Assembly (NCBI RefSeq): GCF_006385685.1
Contig: NZ_VFRP01000004.1
Span: 207,876-271,875 of the forward strand
Length of the DNA stretch: 64,000 nt
Direction of reading: 5' to 3'
Source: Amaricoccus solimangrovi
GTDB taxonomy: Bacteria > Pseudomonadota > Alphaproteobacteria > Rhodobacterales > Rhodobacteraceae
This document shows, piece after piece, positions 1 through 8,075 of the stretch; within the stretch, counting starts at the first letter, position 1, and every line of letters starts with the position of its first letter. A program made the position numbers and the translations under genes. A model generated the notes under the pieces. It had not been told where the DNA came from. It saw only the letters and a program-made list of their open reading frames with translations, and did no database searches.

Positions 1-405
1 GAAGAGCTTCTTCTGCGCCGCCGTGGTGCCCATCTTCACGAGGCTCCACGAGCGCAGGATGTATTCCTGGATCGAGGCGCGGATCCACCACATCGCATAG
101 GTCGCGAGGCGGAAGCCCTTCTCGGGCTCGAACCGCTTGACCGCCTGCATCAGGCCGACATTGGCCTCCGAGATCACCTCGGCGATCGGCAGGCCGTAGC
201 CGCGATAGCCCATGGCGATCTTGGCGGCGAGACGCAGATGGCTCGTCACCAGCTGGTGCGCCGCGTCCGTGTCCCCGTGATCGACCCAGGCCTTGGCCAG
301 CATGTATTCCTGCTCGGGCTCGAGCATCGGGAACTTGCGGATCTCCTGCATGTACCGCGACAGACCCTGTTCGGGCGACGGCGCGGGAAGTTTCGTATAG
401 CTCAC
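1..405 (-). CDS. rpoH: RNA polymerase heat-shock sigma factor RpoH, N-terminal part (cut by window edge)
   Basis: Sigma-32 type factor that directs RNA polymerase to chaperone and protease genes. Only the first 135 codons lie in the window. Region 1.2 (SRYMQEIRKFPML, about residues 16-28), region 2 (HLRLAAKIAMGYRGYG, 56-71) and the region 2.4 signature LATYAMWWIRASIQEYIL (100-117) are visible. The last residues, TTAAQKKLF, are the start of the RpoH box that distinguishes RpoH from RpoD. The start is taken as GTG at 405 because a strong Shine-Dalgarno sequence (GAGAGGAGG) sits just upstream. The gene follows rluD on the same strand after 69 bases, and its leader contains a GC-rich hairpin. Confidence 0.95.
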   Translation of the reverse strand, partial: MSYTKLPAPSPEQGLSRYMQEIRKFPMLEPEQEYMLAKAWVDHGDTDAAHQLVTSHLRLAAKIAMGYRGYGLPIAEVISEANVGLMQAVKRFEPEKGFRLATYAMWWIRASIQEYILRSWSLVKMGTTAAQKKLF

Positions 406-418
406 GCATCCTCCTCTC

Positions 419-436
419 GCCGGGGCGATCCCCGGC
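419..436 (-). other. GC-rich hairpin in the rpoH leader
   Basis: A perfect 7-base-pair stem (GCCGGGG / CCCCGGC) with a CGAT loop lies immediately upstream of the rpoH Shine-Dalgarno sequence. No T-run follows, so it is not a convincing terminator for rluD. It could be an mRNA leader structure that affects rpoH translation, but the ribosome-binding site itself is not inside the stem. Function is inferred only. Confidence 0.4.
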
Positions 437-474
437 TCGCTGTCATATAGTATGAACCGACCGTTCTTCTAATG

Positions 475-1521
475 TTAAACATCCGCGTGACCGAGCCGGC
501 GCAGCCGGTCGACCAGATCGCGGAAGTCCCCGGGCGGCGGCGCCTCGAAGCGCATCGCCTCCCCCGTCACCGGATGAACGAAGCCGAGCGTCCGGGCGTG
601 CAGCGCCTGACGCGGGAAACCGGCCTCGACCCCCACCCGCTTGCCGTAAACGCGGTCGCCGATCAATGGATGCCCGGCGAAGGTCATGTGCACGCGGATC
701 TGGTGGGTCCGCCCGGTCTCGAGCCAGCATTCGACGAGCGAGGCGACCGGCGGCGCCCCGGGCGGGCCGAAGCGTTCGAGCACGCGCGCCCGCGTCACCG
801 CGCGGCGTCCGTCCCGGCTCAGCACCGCCATGCGCTTGCGATCGCCCGGATGCCGGCCAATCGCCCCCTCGATCCGGAGCACGCCGCCCGGCTCCCAGGA
901 GATGCCCGCGAGTCCCCGGAGCCGGGGATCCGCCGGGTCCGGCGCGCCGCGCACCACGGCGAGGTAGCGCCGTTCGAGGTCATGCGCCTTGAATTGCGCC
1001 GCGAGCCCCTGATGGGCGGCGTCGTCCTTGGCGACGACGAGCAGGCCGGAGGTTTCCTTGTCGATCCGGTGGACGATGCCGGGGCGTATCTCGCCGCCGA
1101 TGCCAGAGAGCGAGCCGCCGCTGTGATGGAGAAGCGCGTTGACGAGGGTGCCGTCCCGCTGGCCGGGCGCCGGATGCACGACGAGCCCCACGGGCTTGTC
1201 GAGAACGATCAGATGGGCATCCTCATAGACGATTTCAAGCGGGATGTCCTCCGGTTGCGCGGCGGCGGGAATCGGCGCGGGCAGGGTCAGCGTGAACTCT
1301 CCCCCCGCGACCCGCGCCTTCGGGTCGGAGACGACCACGCCGTCGGCGCGCGCGACCGCGCCCTCCGCGATCAGCGCCTGGAGGCGGGAGCGGCTGAGGC
1401 CGAGCCCCTCTGGCACCGCCGCCGCCAAGGCCTTATCAAGCCGCGATTCGGGGCCGGCGGCCAGCGCGACCCGGATCTCCCGCGGCGGGGGAATGCGAGA
1501 CGAAGGCGGAGGCAAAGTCAT
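475..1521 (-). CDS. rluD: Ribosomal large-subunit pseudouridine synthase RluD
   Basis: Converts uridines of 23S rRNA helix 69 to pseudouridine in the RluD family. The 348-residue product has an N-terminal S4 RNA-binding domain (about residues 27-80) and the RluA-type catalytic core. The motif HRIDKETSGLL is present with the catalytic aspartate at about residue 154, and RTHQIRVHM lies further on. The chosen ATG at 1521 gives a protein of normal length; the frame stays open upstream but that extension runs antisense to the neighbouring membrane-protein gene. The start codon overlaps the divergent start codon of that neighbour by two bases. It is followed by rpoH on the same strand, a gene order I recall from Rhodobacterales. 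Confidence 0.93.
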   Translation of the reverse strand: MTLPPPSSRIPPPREIRVALAAGPESRLDKALAAAVPEGLGLSRSRLQALIAEGAVARADGVVVSDPKARVAGGEFTLTLPAPIPAAAQPEDIPLEIVYEDAHLIVLDKPVGLVVHPAPGQRDGTLVNALLHHSGGSLSGIGGEIRPGIVHRIDKETSGLLVVAKDDAAHQGLAAQFKAHDLERRYLAVVRGAPDPADPRLRGLAGISWEPGGVLRIEGAIGRHPGDRKRMAVLSRDGRRAVTRARVLERFGPPGAPPVASLVECWLETGRTHQIRVHMTFAGHPLIGDRVYGKRVGVEAGFPRQALHARTLGFVHPVTGEAMRFEAPPPGDFRDLVDRLRRLGHADV

Positions 1522-1849
1522 GGCCCGCGGGGCTCCCGATAGCGAGGAATTGCCGGAAACGCCGTCGCTGCGCCGGCTGAGGCGGCTCGTGACGACGCTG
1601 ACGATCACGTTGATCCTCGGCGTGATAACGGTCGTCGCGCTGCTTGTCATCCGCCTCGCCCAGATGACGCCGCCGCCACCCCTGCCCGCGACGATCGCCC
1701 TGCCGGCGGGCGAGCGGGCGACGGCGCTGACGCGCGGCGCGGGCTGGGTCGCGGTCGTGACCGTCGACGCCGGGGGCCGCGAGCGGATCCGGGTGATCGA
1801 CGCCGAGACCGGGGCTCCGCGCGGCGTGACCGAGATCGCGCCCCGCTGA
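1520..1849 (+). CDS. Small single-pass membrane protein (DUF6476-like)
   Basis: A 109-residue protein with one strong membrane segment (about residues 24-47, LVTTLTITLILGVITVVALL) preceded by a basic stretch, and a C-terminal domain of about 60 residues that probably lies outside the cytoplasm. The ending includes the motif ERIRVIDAETG. I recall it as a conserved protein of unknown function found next to rluD in Rhodobacterales, for which the DUF6476 label is my recollection rather than a search result. GGAGG lies about eight bases before the ATG at 1520. It reads toward dnaG, 73 bases downstream. Confidence 0.75.
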   Translation: MARGAPDSEELPETPSLRRLRRLVTTLTITLILGVITVVALLVIRLAQMTPPPPLPATIALPAGERATALTRGAGWVAVVTVDAGGRERIRVIDAETGAPRGVTEIAPR

Positions 1850-1922
1850 GCCCGGCCGCGGCTTCCGCTCCCCCCGCCAGTCTGGCACACTCTCCCGATC
1901 ACACGAATCTCCGAAAGACGCG

Positions 1923-3911
1923 ATGTCGCTTCCCCCCGGTTTCATCGACGAACTGCGCGATCGCGTGTCGCTCGCCCAGGTGATCGGGCGCAAGCTGACC
2001 TGGGACAGGAAGTCCAACGCCGCGCGGGGCGACTACTGGGCGCCCTGCCCGTTCCACCAGGAGAAATCGGCCTCGTTCCACGTCGATGACGCGCGGGGCT
2101 ACTACTACTGCTTCGGCTGCCACGCGAAGGGCGACGTGGTGACCTTCCTGCGCGAGACCGAGAATCTCGGCTTCATGGAGGCGGTGGAGCGGCTCGCCGG
2201 GATCGCCGGCATGACCATGCCCGCCCGCGATCCGGAGGCGGCGAAGCGCGCCGAGAAGCGCAACGGCCTCGTCGAGGCGATGGAGGCGGCGGTCCAGTTC
2301 TACCGGATGAACCTGCATGGCGCGCGCGCGATCGAGGCGCGAAGCTATCTCGACCGCCGGGGGCTGACCGCCGGCACCCAGACGCGTTTCGACCTCGGCT
2401 ACGCCCCCGACAGCCGGACGGCGCTGATCGAGCATCTGAAGGGCAAGGGCTTCGCGGTCGAGAAGATCGTCGAGGCGGGGCTCGCCGGGGTGCCGCGCGA
2501 GGGCGGCGCGCCCTATGACCGTTTTCGCGGCCGGATCATGTTCCCGATCCGCGACGCCCAGGGCCGCGCCATCGCCTTCGGCGCCCGCGCGCTCGGCCCG
2601 GGGCAGGAGCCGAAATACCTCAACTCGCCCGAGACGCCGCTCTTCGACAAGGGCCGCGGCCTCTACAACATCGGCCCGGCCCGCGCGGCGGCGGGCAAGG
2701 CCGGGACGATCCTCGTCGTCGAGGGCTACATGGACGTGATCGCGCTCGCCCAGGCCGGATTCGAGAACGCCGTCGCGCCGCTCGGCACCGCGATCACCGA
2801 GACGCAGCTGCGGACCTTCTGGCGGATGACGCCGGAGCCGCTCGTCATGCTCGACGGCGACGCGGCGGGGCTGCGCGCGGGGCAGCGGCTGATCGACCTC
2901 GCGCTGCCGCTTCTCGGCGGGGGCCAGTCGCTGCGCTTCGTGATCCTGCCCCCGGGCCAGGATCCCGACGACGTTCTGCGCGACGGGGGGGCGGCGGCGA
3001 TGACGGCGTTGATCGGCGCGTCGCGGCCGCTGCTCGACCTGCTCTGGAGCCGGGAGACCGAGGGCGCGGTGCTCGACAGTCCGGAGCGGCGCGCCGCGCT
3101 CGACGCGCGGCTGCGCGCGCATCTCGGCAGGATCGCGGACCCGGGCCTGCGCGCGCATTACGAGGCCGAGATCCGGACGCGCCGCGCCGAACTCTTCGCG
3201 CCCCGGCGCGACGGCGCGGCGGCGGGACGGCGGACAGGCGGAACGCGCAAGGCGGCCCCGCCGCGGCGCGGCCGCGCGCCCGCGGGCGGACCGGTCGCGA
3301 GCACGCGCGCCTCGCTGCTCGCGCGGGGCGAGGCGGCGATCGCCGAGGCGCGGGTGCGCGAGAGCGCGATCCTCTACGGCTGCCTGAACCACCCCGAGAT
3401 CGCGCTGGCGCAGGAGGAGCGACTCGGCCGCGCCGATTTCCACTGCGCCGATCTCGCGGAGATTCGCGACGCCCTCTTGTCCGCGCTGCTCTCCATCCTA
3501 AATGGCGAATCGCGCGCCGAATCGGTGGCGACTCTCGTGGCACGGCGGCTGGGGCGGGACGTGTTGGCGGATCTCGATTGTCTCGGACAGGTTCGGGCGA
3601 ACCCGCATCTGCGCGCCGACGCGGATCCGGAGAAGGCCGCGCTCGCGGTCGAGGAGGAACTGATCCGTCAGGCGGCGCTGACCGGCTGGCTGGCCGAGAC
3701 GCGCGACGCGGCGGCCGGGCTGAGCCGCGACACGGTGGACTGGATCGGACCGAGATTGCGCCGCGCCGCCGAGGCCGCGCACGAGGCGGGCATCAGGCCC
3801 CTCGCCGGGGAAAACGCCGATCTCGGGATCGAGCGCGAGGAATTCGCCTCCACGCTGGCAAGCGTGGAAGAGCAGCAACGGGCGCACAGGAACCGGAAGC
3901 GAAAATCCTGA
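1923..3911 (+). CDS. dnaG: DNA primase DnaG
   Basis: Synthesises the RNA primers for replication. The 662-residue product has the N-terminal CHC2 zinc-binding domain (C42, H45, C63, C66 in CPFH and CFGC), followed by the TOPRIM catalytic core with the motif VVEGYMDVIALAQAG (about 269-283) and the acidic pair in VMLDGDAAG (about 309-317). A basic alanine/arginine/glycine-rich linker (about 430-460) leads to the C-terminal domain, which would contact the DnaB helicase. The length is normal for alphaproteobacterial primases. rpoD follows after 108 bases, the classic primase-sigma macromolecular-synthesis arrangement. Confidence 0.97.
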   Translation: MSLPPGFIDELRDRVSLAQVIGRKLTWDRKSNAARGDYWAPCPFHQEKSASFHVDDARGYYYCFGCHAKGDVVTFLRETENLGFMEAVERLAGIAGMTMPARDPEAAKRAEKRNGLVEAMEAAVQFYRMNLHGARAIEARSYLDRRGLTAGTQTRFDLGYAPDSRTALIEHLKGKGFAVEKIVEAGLAGVPREGGAPYDRFRGRIMFPIRDAQGRAIAFGARALGPGQEPKYLNSPETPLFDKGRGLYNIGPARAAAGKAGTILVVEGYMDVIALAQAGFENAVAPLGTAITETQLRTFWRMTPEPLVMLDGDAAGLRAGQRLIDLALPLLGGGQSLRFVILPPGQDPDDVLRDGGAAAMTALIGASRPLLDLLWSRETEGAVLDSPERRAALDARLRAHLGRIADPGLRAHYEAEIRTRRAELFAPRRDGAAAGRRTGGTRKAAPPRRGRAPAGGPVASTRASLLARGEAAIAEARVRESAILYGCLNHPEIALAQEERLGRADFHCADLAEIRDALLSALLSILNGESRAESVATLVARRLGRDVLADLDCLGQVRANPHLRADADPEKAALAVEEELIRQAALTGWLAETRDAAAGLSRDTVDWIGPRLRRAAEAAHEAGIRPLAGENADLGIEREEFASTLASVEEQQRAHRNRKRKS

Positions 3912-3920
3912 GCATTTGAG

Positions 3921-3957
3921 ACGAATCATTGCGAATCATTGCGAATCACTGATTCGT
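3921..3957. promoter_or_regulatory. Cluster of four GANTC sites in 10-base repeats upstream of rpoD
   Basis: Three GAATC motifs begin at 3923, 3933 and 3943, exactly one helical turn apart, inside a 10-base repeat (GCGAATCATT). A fourth site, GATTC, begins at 3951. The last two form the inverted repeat CGAATCA-C-TGATTCG. GANTC is the target of the alphaproteobacterial cell-cycle methylase CcrM, and methylated GANTC is read by GcrA. The position, 63-97 bases before the rpoD start, suggests a control site for rpoD. The motif match is seen directly; methylation and regulation are inferred. Confidence 0.6.
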
Positions 3958-4019
3958 GCGAGACATACCGAGACTTCTCCCGAACGGGATCCCCCGGGAC
4001 GCAAGGCATGGAGTTGAGA

Positions 4020-6080
4020 ATGGCGAAAGACATGGAGCCGCGCAAGCCCGAGGAAGGCCAGGACAACTCCGGCCCGATGCTGGACATGAGCCAGGCCGCG
4101 GTCAAGAAGATGATCGCGGCGGCCAAGGCTCGCGGCTATATTACCTATGACGAACTGAACCAGGTCCTGCCGCAGGATCAGGTGTCCTCGGAGCAGATCG
4201 AGGACGTGATGGCGATGCTCAACGAGATGGGTATCAACGTGACCGAGGCGGACGACAGCGACGACGAGGAAGAGGGCGGCGAGACCGCCGAGGCATCGGA
4301 ATCCGACAGCGGCTCGCGCGAGCTCGCGGTCACCTCGGTCGGCGGCGAATCGCTCGACCGGACCGACGATCCGGTGCGCATGTACCTGCGCGAGATGGGT
4401 TCGGTGGAGCTCCTGTCCCGCGAGGGCGAGATCGCGATCGCCAAGCGCATCGAGGCGGGGCGCAACACGATGATCCTCGGGCTCTGCGAGAGCCCGCTCA
4501 CCTTCCAGGCGATCACGATCTGGCGCGACGAGCTGCTCGACGAAGCCATCATGCTGCGCGACGTGATCGACCTCGAGACCACCTTCGGCGCCTCGATGGA
4601 GAGCGACGAGGTCGAGAGCGTGCTCTCGGCGCTCAAGAGCACCTCCGATCCGCTCGGCGAGCCGGCGCCCGGCCTTCGCCCCGCCCGCCCGGCGCCCGCG
4701 GCCGCCCCGGCGCCGGCCGCCGCCCGCGACGCGCAGGCGGCGGACGAGGAGGAGGAGGAGGACGGCGCCCCCACCCCCGCCGACGAGGAGGAGGAGGAGG
4801 ATCAGGGCAACCTGTCGCTCGCCGCGATGGAGGCGGCGCTGAAGCCGCAGGTGCTCGAGACGCTCGACCGGATCGCCGGCGATTACGCGCGCCTCGCCGA
4901 GATGCAGGACAGCCGCATCTCCGCGACGCTCAATCTCGACGAGACCTTCTCCTCGGGCCAGGAGCGGGAATACCAGCGGCTGCGCGGCGAGATCGTGGAG
5001 CTCGTGAATTCGCTCCACCTGCACAACAACCGCGTCGAGGCGCTGGTCGACCAGATCTACGGGATCAACCGCAAGATCATGGCGCTCGACGGCGCGATGG
5101 TGAAGCTCGCCGACCAGGCGCGGATCAACCGCCAGGAATTCATCGACGAATACCGCGGCACCGAACTCGAGCCCGGCTGGCTCGACCGCGTCGCCAGGCT
5201 CGGCGGCCGCGGCTGGGACCAGCTCGCGACGCGCTACCGCGACAAGGCGGAGGACATCCGCTTCGAGATGGCCGAGGTCGGCCAGTATGTCGGCGTCGAC
5301 ATCTCCGAATTCCGCCGCATCGTCTCCCAGGTCCAGAAGGGCGAGAAGGAGGCGCGGCAGGCGAAGAAGGAGATGGTCGAGGCGAACCTCCGCCTCGTGA
5401 TCTCGATCGCGAAGAAATACACGAACCGCGGCCTGCAGTTCCTCGACCTGATCCAGGAGGGCAACATCGGGCTGATGAAGGCGGTCGACAAGTTCGAGTA
5501 CCGCCGGGGCTACAAGTTCTCGACCTATGCGACCTGGTGGATCCGGCAGGCGATCACGCGCTCGATCGCCGATCAGGCGCGCACGATCCGCATCCCGGTC
5601 CACATGATCGAGACGATCAACAAGCTGGTCCGCACCGGCCGCCAGATGCTCCACGAGATCGGCCGCGAGCCGACCCCGGAGGAGCTGGCCGAGAAGCTGC
5701 AGATGCCGCTCGAGAAGGTCCGCAAGGTGATGAAGATCGCCAAGGAGCCGATCTCGCTCGAAACGCCGATCGGCGACGAGGAGGATTCGCAGCTCGGCGA
5801 TTTCATCGAGGACAAGAACGCGATCCTGCCGCTCGACAGCGCCATTCAGGGCAACCTGAAGGAGACGACGACGCGGGTGCTGGCCTCCCTCACCCCGCGC
5901 GAGGAACGCGTGCTCCGGATGCGCTTCGGGATCGGCATGAACACCGACCATACGCTCGAGGAGGTCGGCCAGCAGTTCAGCGTCACCCGCGAACGCATCC
6001 GCCAGATCGAGGCGAAGGCGTTGCGGAAGCTGAAGCACCCGAGCCGGTCGCGGCGGCTCAGGAGCTTTCTGGATCAGTAA
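4020..6080 (+). CDS. rpoD: RNA polymerase primary sigma factor RpoD (sigma-70)
   Basis: The housekeeping sigma factor, 686 residues from the chosen ATG at 4020. It shows region 1.1 (about 20-75), region 1.2 ([20 protein letters not shown]), a non-conserved insert, and regions 2-4 with [40 protein letters not shown] and the helix-turn-helix [20 protein letters not shown] near the C-terminus. The start is preferred because GGAG lies five bases upstream; an in-frame ATG at 4008 is the alternative. The insert carries a proline/alanine run and two DEEEEED stretches (about residues 225-262). A GANTC cluster lies upstream, and no obvious terminator follows before the next gene. Confidence 0.97.
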   Translation: MAKDMEPRKPEEGQDNSGPMLDMSQAAVKKMIAAAKARGYITYDELNQVLPQDQVSSEQIEDVMAMLNEMGINVTEADDSDDEEEGGETAEASESDSGSRELAVTSVGGESLDRTDDPVRMYLREMGSVELLSREGEIAIAKRIEAGRNTMILGLCESPLTFQAITIWRDELLDEAIMLRDVIDLETTFGASMESDEVESVLSALKSTSDPLGEPAPGLRPARPAPAAAPAPAAARDAQAADEEEEEDGAPTPADEEEEEDQGNLSLAAMEAALKPQVLETLDRIAGDYARLAEMQDSRISATLNLDETFSSGQEREYQRLRGEIVELVNSLHLHNNRVEALVDQIYGINRKIMALDGAMVKLADQARINRQEFIDEYRGTELEPGWLDRVARLGGRGWDQLATRYRDKAEDIRFEMAEVGQYVGVDISEFRRIVSQVQKGEKEARQAKKEMVEANLRLVISIAKKYTNRGLQFLDLIQEGNIGLMKAVDKFEYRRGYKFSTYATWWIRQAITRSIADQARTIRIPVHMIETINKLVRTGRQMLHEIGREPTPEELAEKLQMPLEKVRKVMKIAKEPISLETPIGDEEDSQLGDFIEDKNAILPLDSAIQGNLKETTTRVLASLTPREERVLRMRFGIGMNTDHTLEEVGQQFSVTRERIRQIEAKALRKLKHPSRSRRLRSFLDQ

Positions 6081-6093
6081 CTGGCCTTAAACG

Positions 6094-6603
6094 ATGGCTC
6101 TCAGTGATAGCCTCTCTGCAGCGGCTCTGGTTGTCGCGCTAATAGCCCTATGGTTAACGTGGGTGTCTTGGCGTCGGCAGTTTCGGCCTATTGTATCGGC
6201 TGCGGTTAAGACGCGAGCCTCTGGAAATGCTGCGACGATCTACGATTTAGTGCTCCAGAACTCCGGCACTATGCCAGCTCGGAATATTTCCATTCGAGCC
6301 AAGTCTGAAACTCTTCAGGCAGCACTCGGAGAACAAGCCACCCAAAGCCAGAAGCAGCAATGGCTCGCTTGCTTCGAGCCAAGCAAATCGATACGAATCC
6401 TACAAAATGGCGACACAACATCTTGCTCATTCGGCTTTACGAGCAGAGAGGAGACCAGTTTTTGGAAATACGGTTCAGAAATCGAATTAGATATCATATA
6501 TTACGATTGGTTTGAGCGCAGAATTTCTGAAACTCAAATCATATGCATCGAAAATTCTAAAAGTTTTACTCCCTACCATTGGACTGACGGAGACGACGGG
6601 TAG
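6094..6603 (+). CDS. Orphan membrane-anchored protein of unknown function
   Basis: I do not recognise this 169-residue protein. It has one N-terminal membrane segment (about residues 8-24, SAAALVVALIALWLTWV) followed by basic residues (SWRRQF), so the rest, apparently rich in beta strands and ending in HWTDGDDG, probably sits in the cytoplasm. Base composition is visibly AT-richer than every neighbour and codon use is unlike the surrounding genes (for example atatca, aaaatt), which suggests recent transfer. It begins 13 bases after the rpoD stop codon with no clear Shine-Dalgarno sequence. Together with the toxin-antitoxin pair behind it, it forms a small accessory patch. Confidence 0.65.
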   Translation: MALSDSLSAAALVVALIALWLTWVSWRRQFRPIVSAAVKTRASGNAATIYDLVLQNSGTMPARNISIRAKSETLQAALGEQATQSQKQQWLACFEPSKSIRILQNGDTTSCSFGFTSREETSFWKYGSEIELDIIYYDWFERRISETQIICIENSKSFTPYHWTDGDDG

Positions 6604-6605
6604 CA

Positions 6606-6634
6606 TTGACTGAGCGTACGCAATTACGTATACT
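6606..6634 (+). promoter_or_regulatory. Promoter and autoregulatory operator of yefM-yoeB
   Basis: TTGACT (6606-6611) and TATACT (6629-6634) are separated by exactly 17 bases, a near-consensus sigma-70 promoter. The expected transcription start, six or seven bases past the -10 box, falls on the GTG start codon of yefM, so the mRNA is probably leaderless. Two palindromes overlap the promoter: GCGTACGC (6614-6621) and GTATAC (6628-6633), with centres 13 bases apart. This resembles the paired palindromes bound by YefM in E. coli. Confidence 0.65.
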
Positions 6635-6640
6635 TGCCCC

Positions 6641-6895
6641 GTGCGAACCCTCTCCTCCGCCGCCCTGCGCGCCAACCTTTCCGCCGAGATGGACAAGGTG
6701 AACGACGACCACGAGCCGGTCATCATCACCCGCGCCAAGGGCAAGCCCGTGGTCATGGTTTCGCTCGAAGATTGGGCCTCGATGGACGAGACGACGTATC
6801 TCCTTTCCAGCCCGCGCAACGCTGAACGCCTTCGGGAAGCCGTGGAAGGCCTGAAGGCGGGCGACGCGGTCCGGCGCGACCTGATCGAAGAGTGA
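6641..6895 (+). CDS. yefM: Antitoxin of the YefM (Phd/YefM) family
   Basis: The 84-residue product should neutralise the YoeB toxin and repress its own operon. The N-terminal half has the YefM DNA-binding and dimerisation pattern (SSAALRANLSAEMDKVNDDH and EPVIITRAKGKPVVMVS), and the C-terminal part (YLLSSPRNAERLREAVEGL) is the region that wraps the toxin in this family. The start is GTG at 6641, with no upstream Shine-Dalgarno sequence, as expected for a leaderless transcript. The stop codon overlaps the toxin start by four bases (GTGA). Confidence 0.92.
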   Translation: MRTLSSAALRANLSAEMDKVNDDHEPVIITRAKGKPVVMVSLEDWASMDETTYLLSSPRNAERLREAVEGLKAGDAVRRDLIEE

Positions 6896-7146
6896 ACCTC
6901 GCCTTTCATCCCGCGGGCTGGGACGACTATCTTCACTGGCAAGCCACCGACAAAGCGATGCTCCGCAAGCTGAACGGCTTGATCCAGGAATGCATGCGTC
7001 ACCCGTTCGAGGGCACAGGCAAGCCCGAGCCGCTCAAGGGCGATCTCGCAGGCTTCTGGTCTGGCCGGATCGACCGCGAGCATCGGCTGGTCTACCGCGT
7101 CACGGCGACGGCCGTCGAGATCGTCCAGTGCCGCTACCACTACTGA
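6892..7146 (+). CDS. yoeB: Toxin YoeB, ribosome-dependent mRNA endonuclease
   Basis: An 84-residue RelE-superfamily toxin expected to cleave mRNA at the ribosomal A site. It shows the family start (LAFHPAGWDDYLHWQATDKAMLRK cut here into its parts: FHPAGWDDY and TDKAMLRKLN), the segment GKPEPLKGDLAGFWSGRID, and the terminal CRYHY with the catalytic histidine next to the last residue. It starts at GTG 6892 and overlaps yefM by four bases, so the two are translationally coupled. All conserved residues I can check are intact, so the pair looks functional. Confidence 0.93.
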   Translation: MNLAFHPAGWDDYLHWQATDKAMLRKLNGLIQECMRHPFEGTGKPEPLKGDLAGFWSGRIDREHRLVYRVTATAVEIVQCRYHY

Positions 7147-7220
7147 TCCGCGCCCTTCCCACCCTTGCCGCCGCTCCGAAAGCCCGGTAATCCCGGACCG
7201 ACAGCGATGGAGAAGGGCCA

Positions 7221-8072
7221 ATGACCGCCAGCGATCAAAGCCTTCTGGTCTCGACCGACTGGCTCGCCGCGCATCTCGGCGCCCCGGATATCCGGGTGCT
7301 CGATGCGAGCTGGCACATGCCGGCGGAAGGGCGCGACGCCCAGGCCGAGTACCGGGAGCGCCATATTCCCGGCGCGCGTTTCTTCGATATCGACGAGATT
7401 TCCGACGAGCAGTCCGACCTGCCGCACATGGCGCCGCCGGTCGAGAAGTTCATCAGCCGGATGCGCGCGATGGGCATCGGGGACGGGCACCGGGTGATCG
7501 TCTACGACACGAAGGGCCTCTTCAGCGCCGCCCGGGTCTGGTGGCTGTTCCGCCTCTTCGGCAAGACCGACGTCGCCGTGCTCGACGGCGGCTTTCCGAA
7601 ATGGCTGGCCGAGGGGCGGCCGGTCGAGGACGGGACGCCGATCCTGCGCGACCGGCATTTCACCGCCCGCCGCGACGCGAGCCTGGTGCGCGACGTGACC
7701 CAGGTCGCGGCGAGCGCGAAGCTCGGCGACGCGCAGATCGTCGATGCCCGCTCGCCCGCCCGCTTCCGGGGCGCGGAGCCGGAACCGCGGCCGGGGCTGC
7801 GCTCCGGGCATATCCCGGGGGCGTTCAACGTGCATTACGCGGCGCTCGTGAACGCGGACGGCACGCTGAAGGCACCCGATGAGCTCAGGGCGGCGTTCGA
7901 GGCGGCCGGGGTCGATCTCGCGAAGCCGGTCGTGACCTCCTGCGGCTCGGGCGTCACCGCGGCGGTGCTGAGCCTCGCGCTCGAACGCCTCGGCCACCGG
8001 CAGCACGCGCTCTACGACGGGTCATGGGCCGAGTGGGGCTCCTACCCCGATCTCGCGGTCGAACAGGGGTAG
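7221..8072 (+). CDS. sseA: 3-mercaptopyruvate sulfurtransferase (two rhodanese domains)
   Basis: Transfers sulfur from 3-mercaptopyruvate or thiosulfate to thiols or cyanide in the cytoplasm. The 283-residue protein has two rhodanese domains, an inactive first one (about 10-135) and a catalytic second one (about 160-280) whose loop CGSGVTA carries the active cysteine at residue 241. This loop is the mercaptopyruvate-type version of the motif. HIPGA appears in both domains, as is usual. A GGAGAAGGG stretch precedes the ATG. It lies three bases before the GNAT gene, so the two are probably one operon. Confidence 0.92.
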   Translation: MTASDQSLLVSTDWLAAHLGAPDIRVLDASWHMPAEGRDAQAEYRERHIPGARFFDIDEISDEQSDLPHMAPPVEKFISRMRAMGIGDGHRVIVYDTKGLFSAARVWWLFRLFGKTDVAVLDGGFPKWLAEGRPVEDGTPILRDRHFTARRDASLVRDVTQVAASAKLGDAQIVDARSPARFRGAEPEPRPGLRSGHIPGAFNVHYAALVNADGTLKAPDELRAAFEAAGVDLAKPVVTSCGSGVTAAVLSLALERLGHRQHALYDGSWAEWGSYPDLAVEQG

Positions 8073-8075
8073 GGC

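Noticed and set aside
3936..6038. A 700-codon open frame antisense to rpoD, and similar very long antisense frames opposite dnaG, secA (about 1,000 codons), dapB-truB and others.
   Set aside because: In DNA of about 70% GC, stop codons are rare in the mirror frames of real genes. The translations are arginine-, leucine- and proline-rich with no family motifs, and each sits opposite a clearly identified gene.
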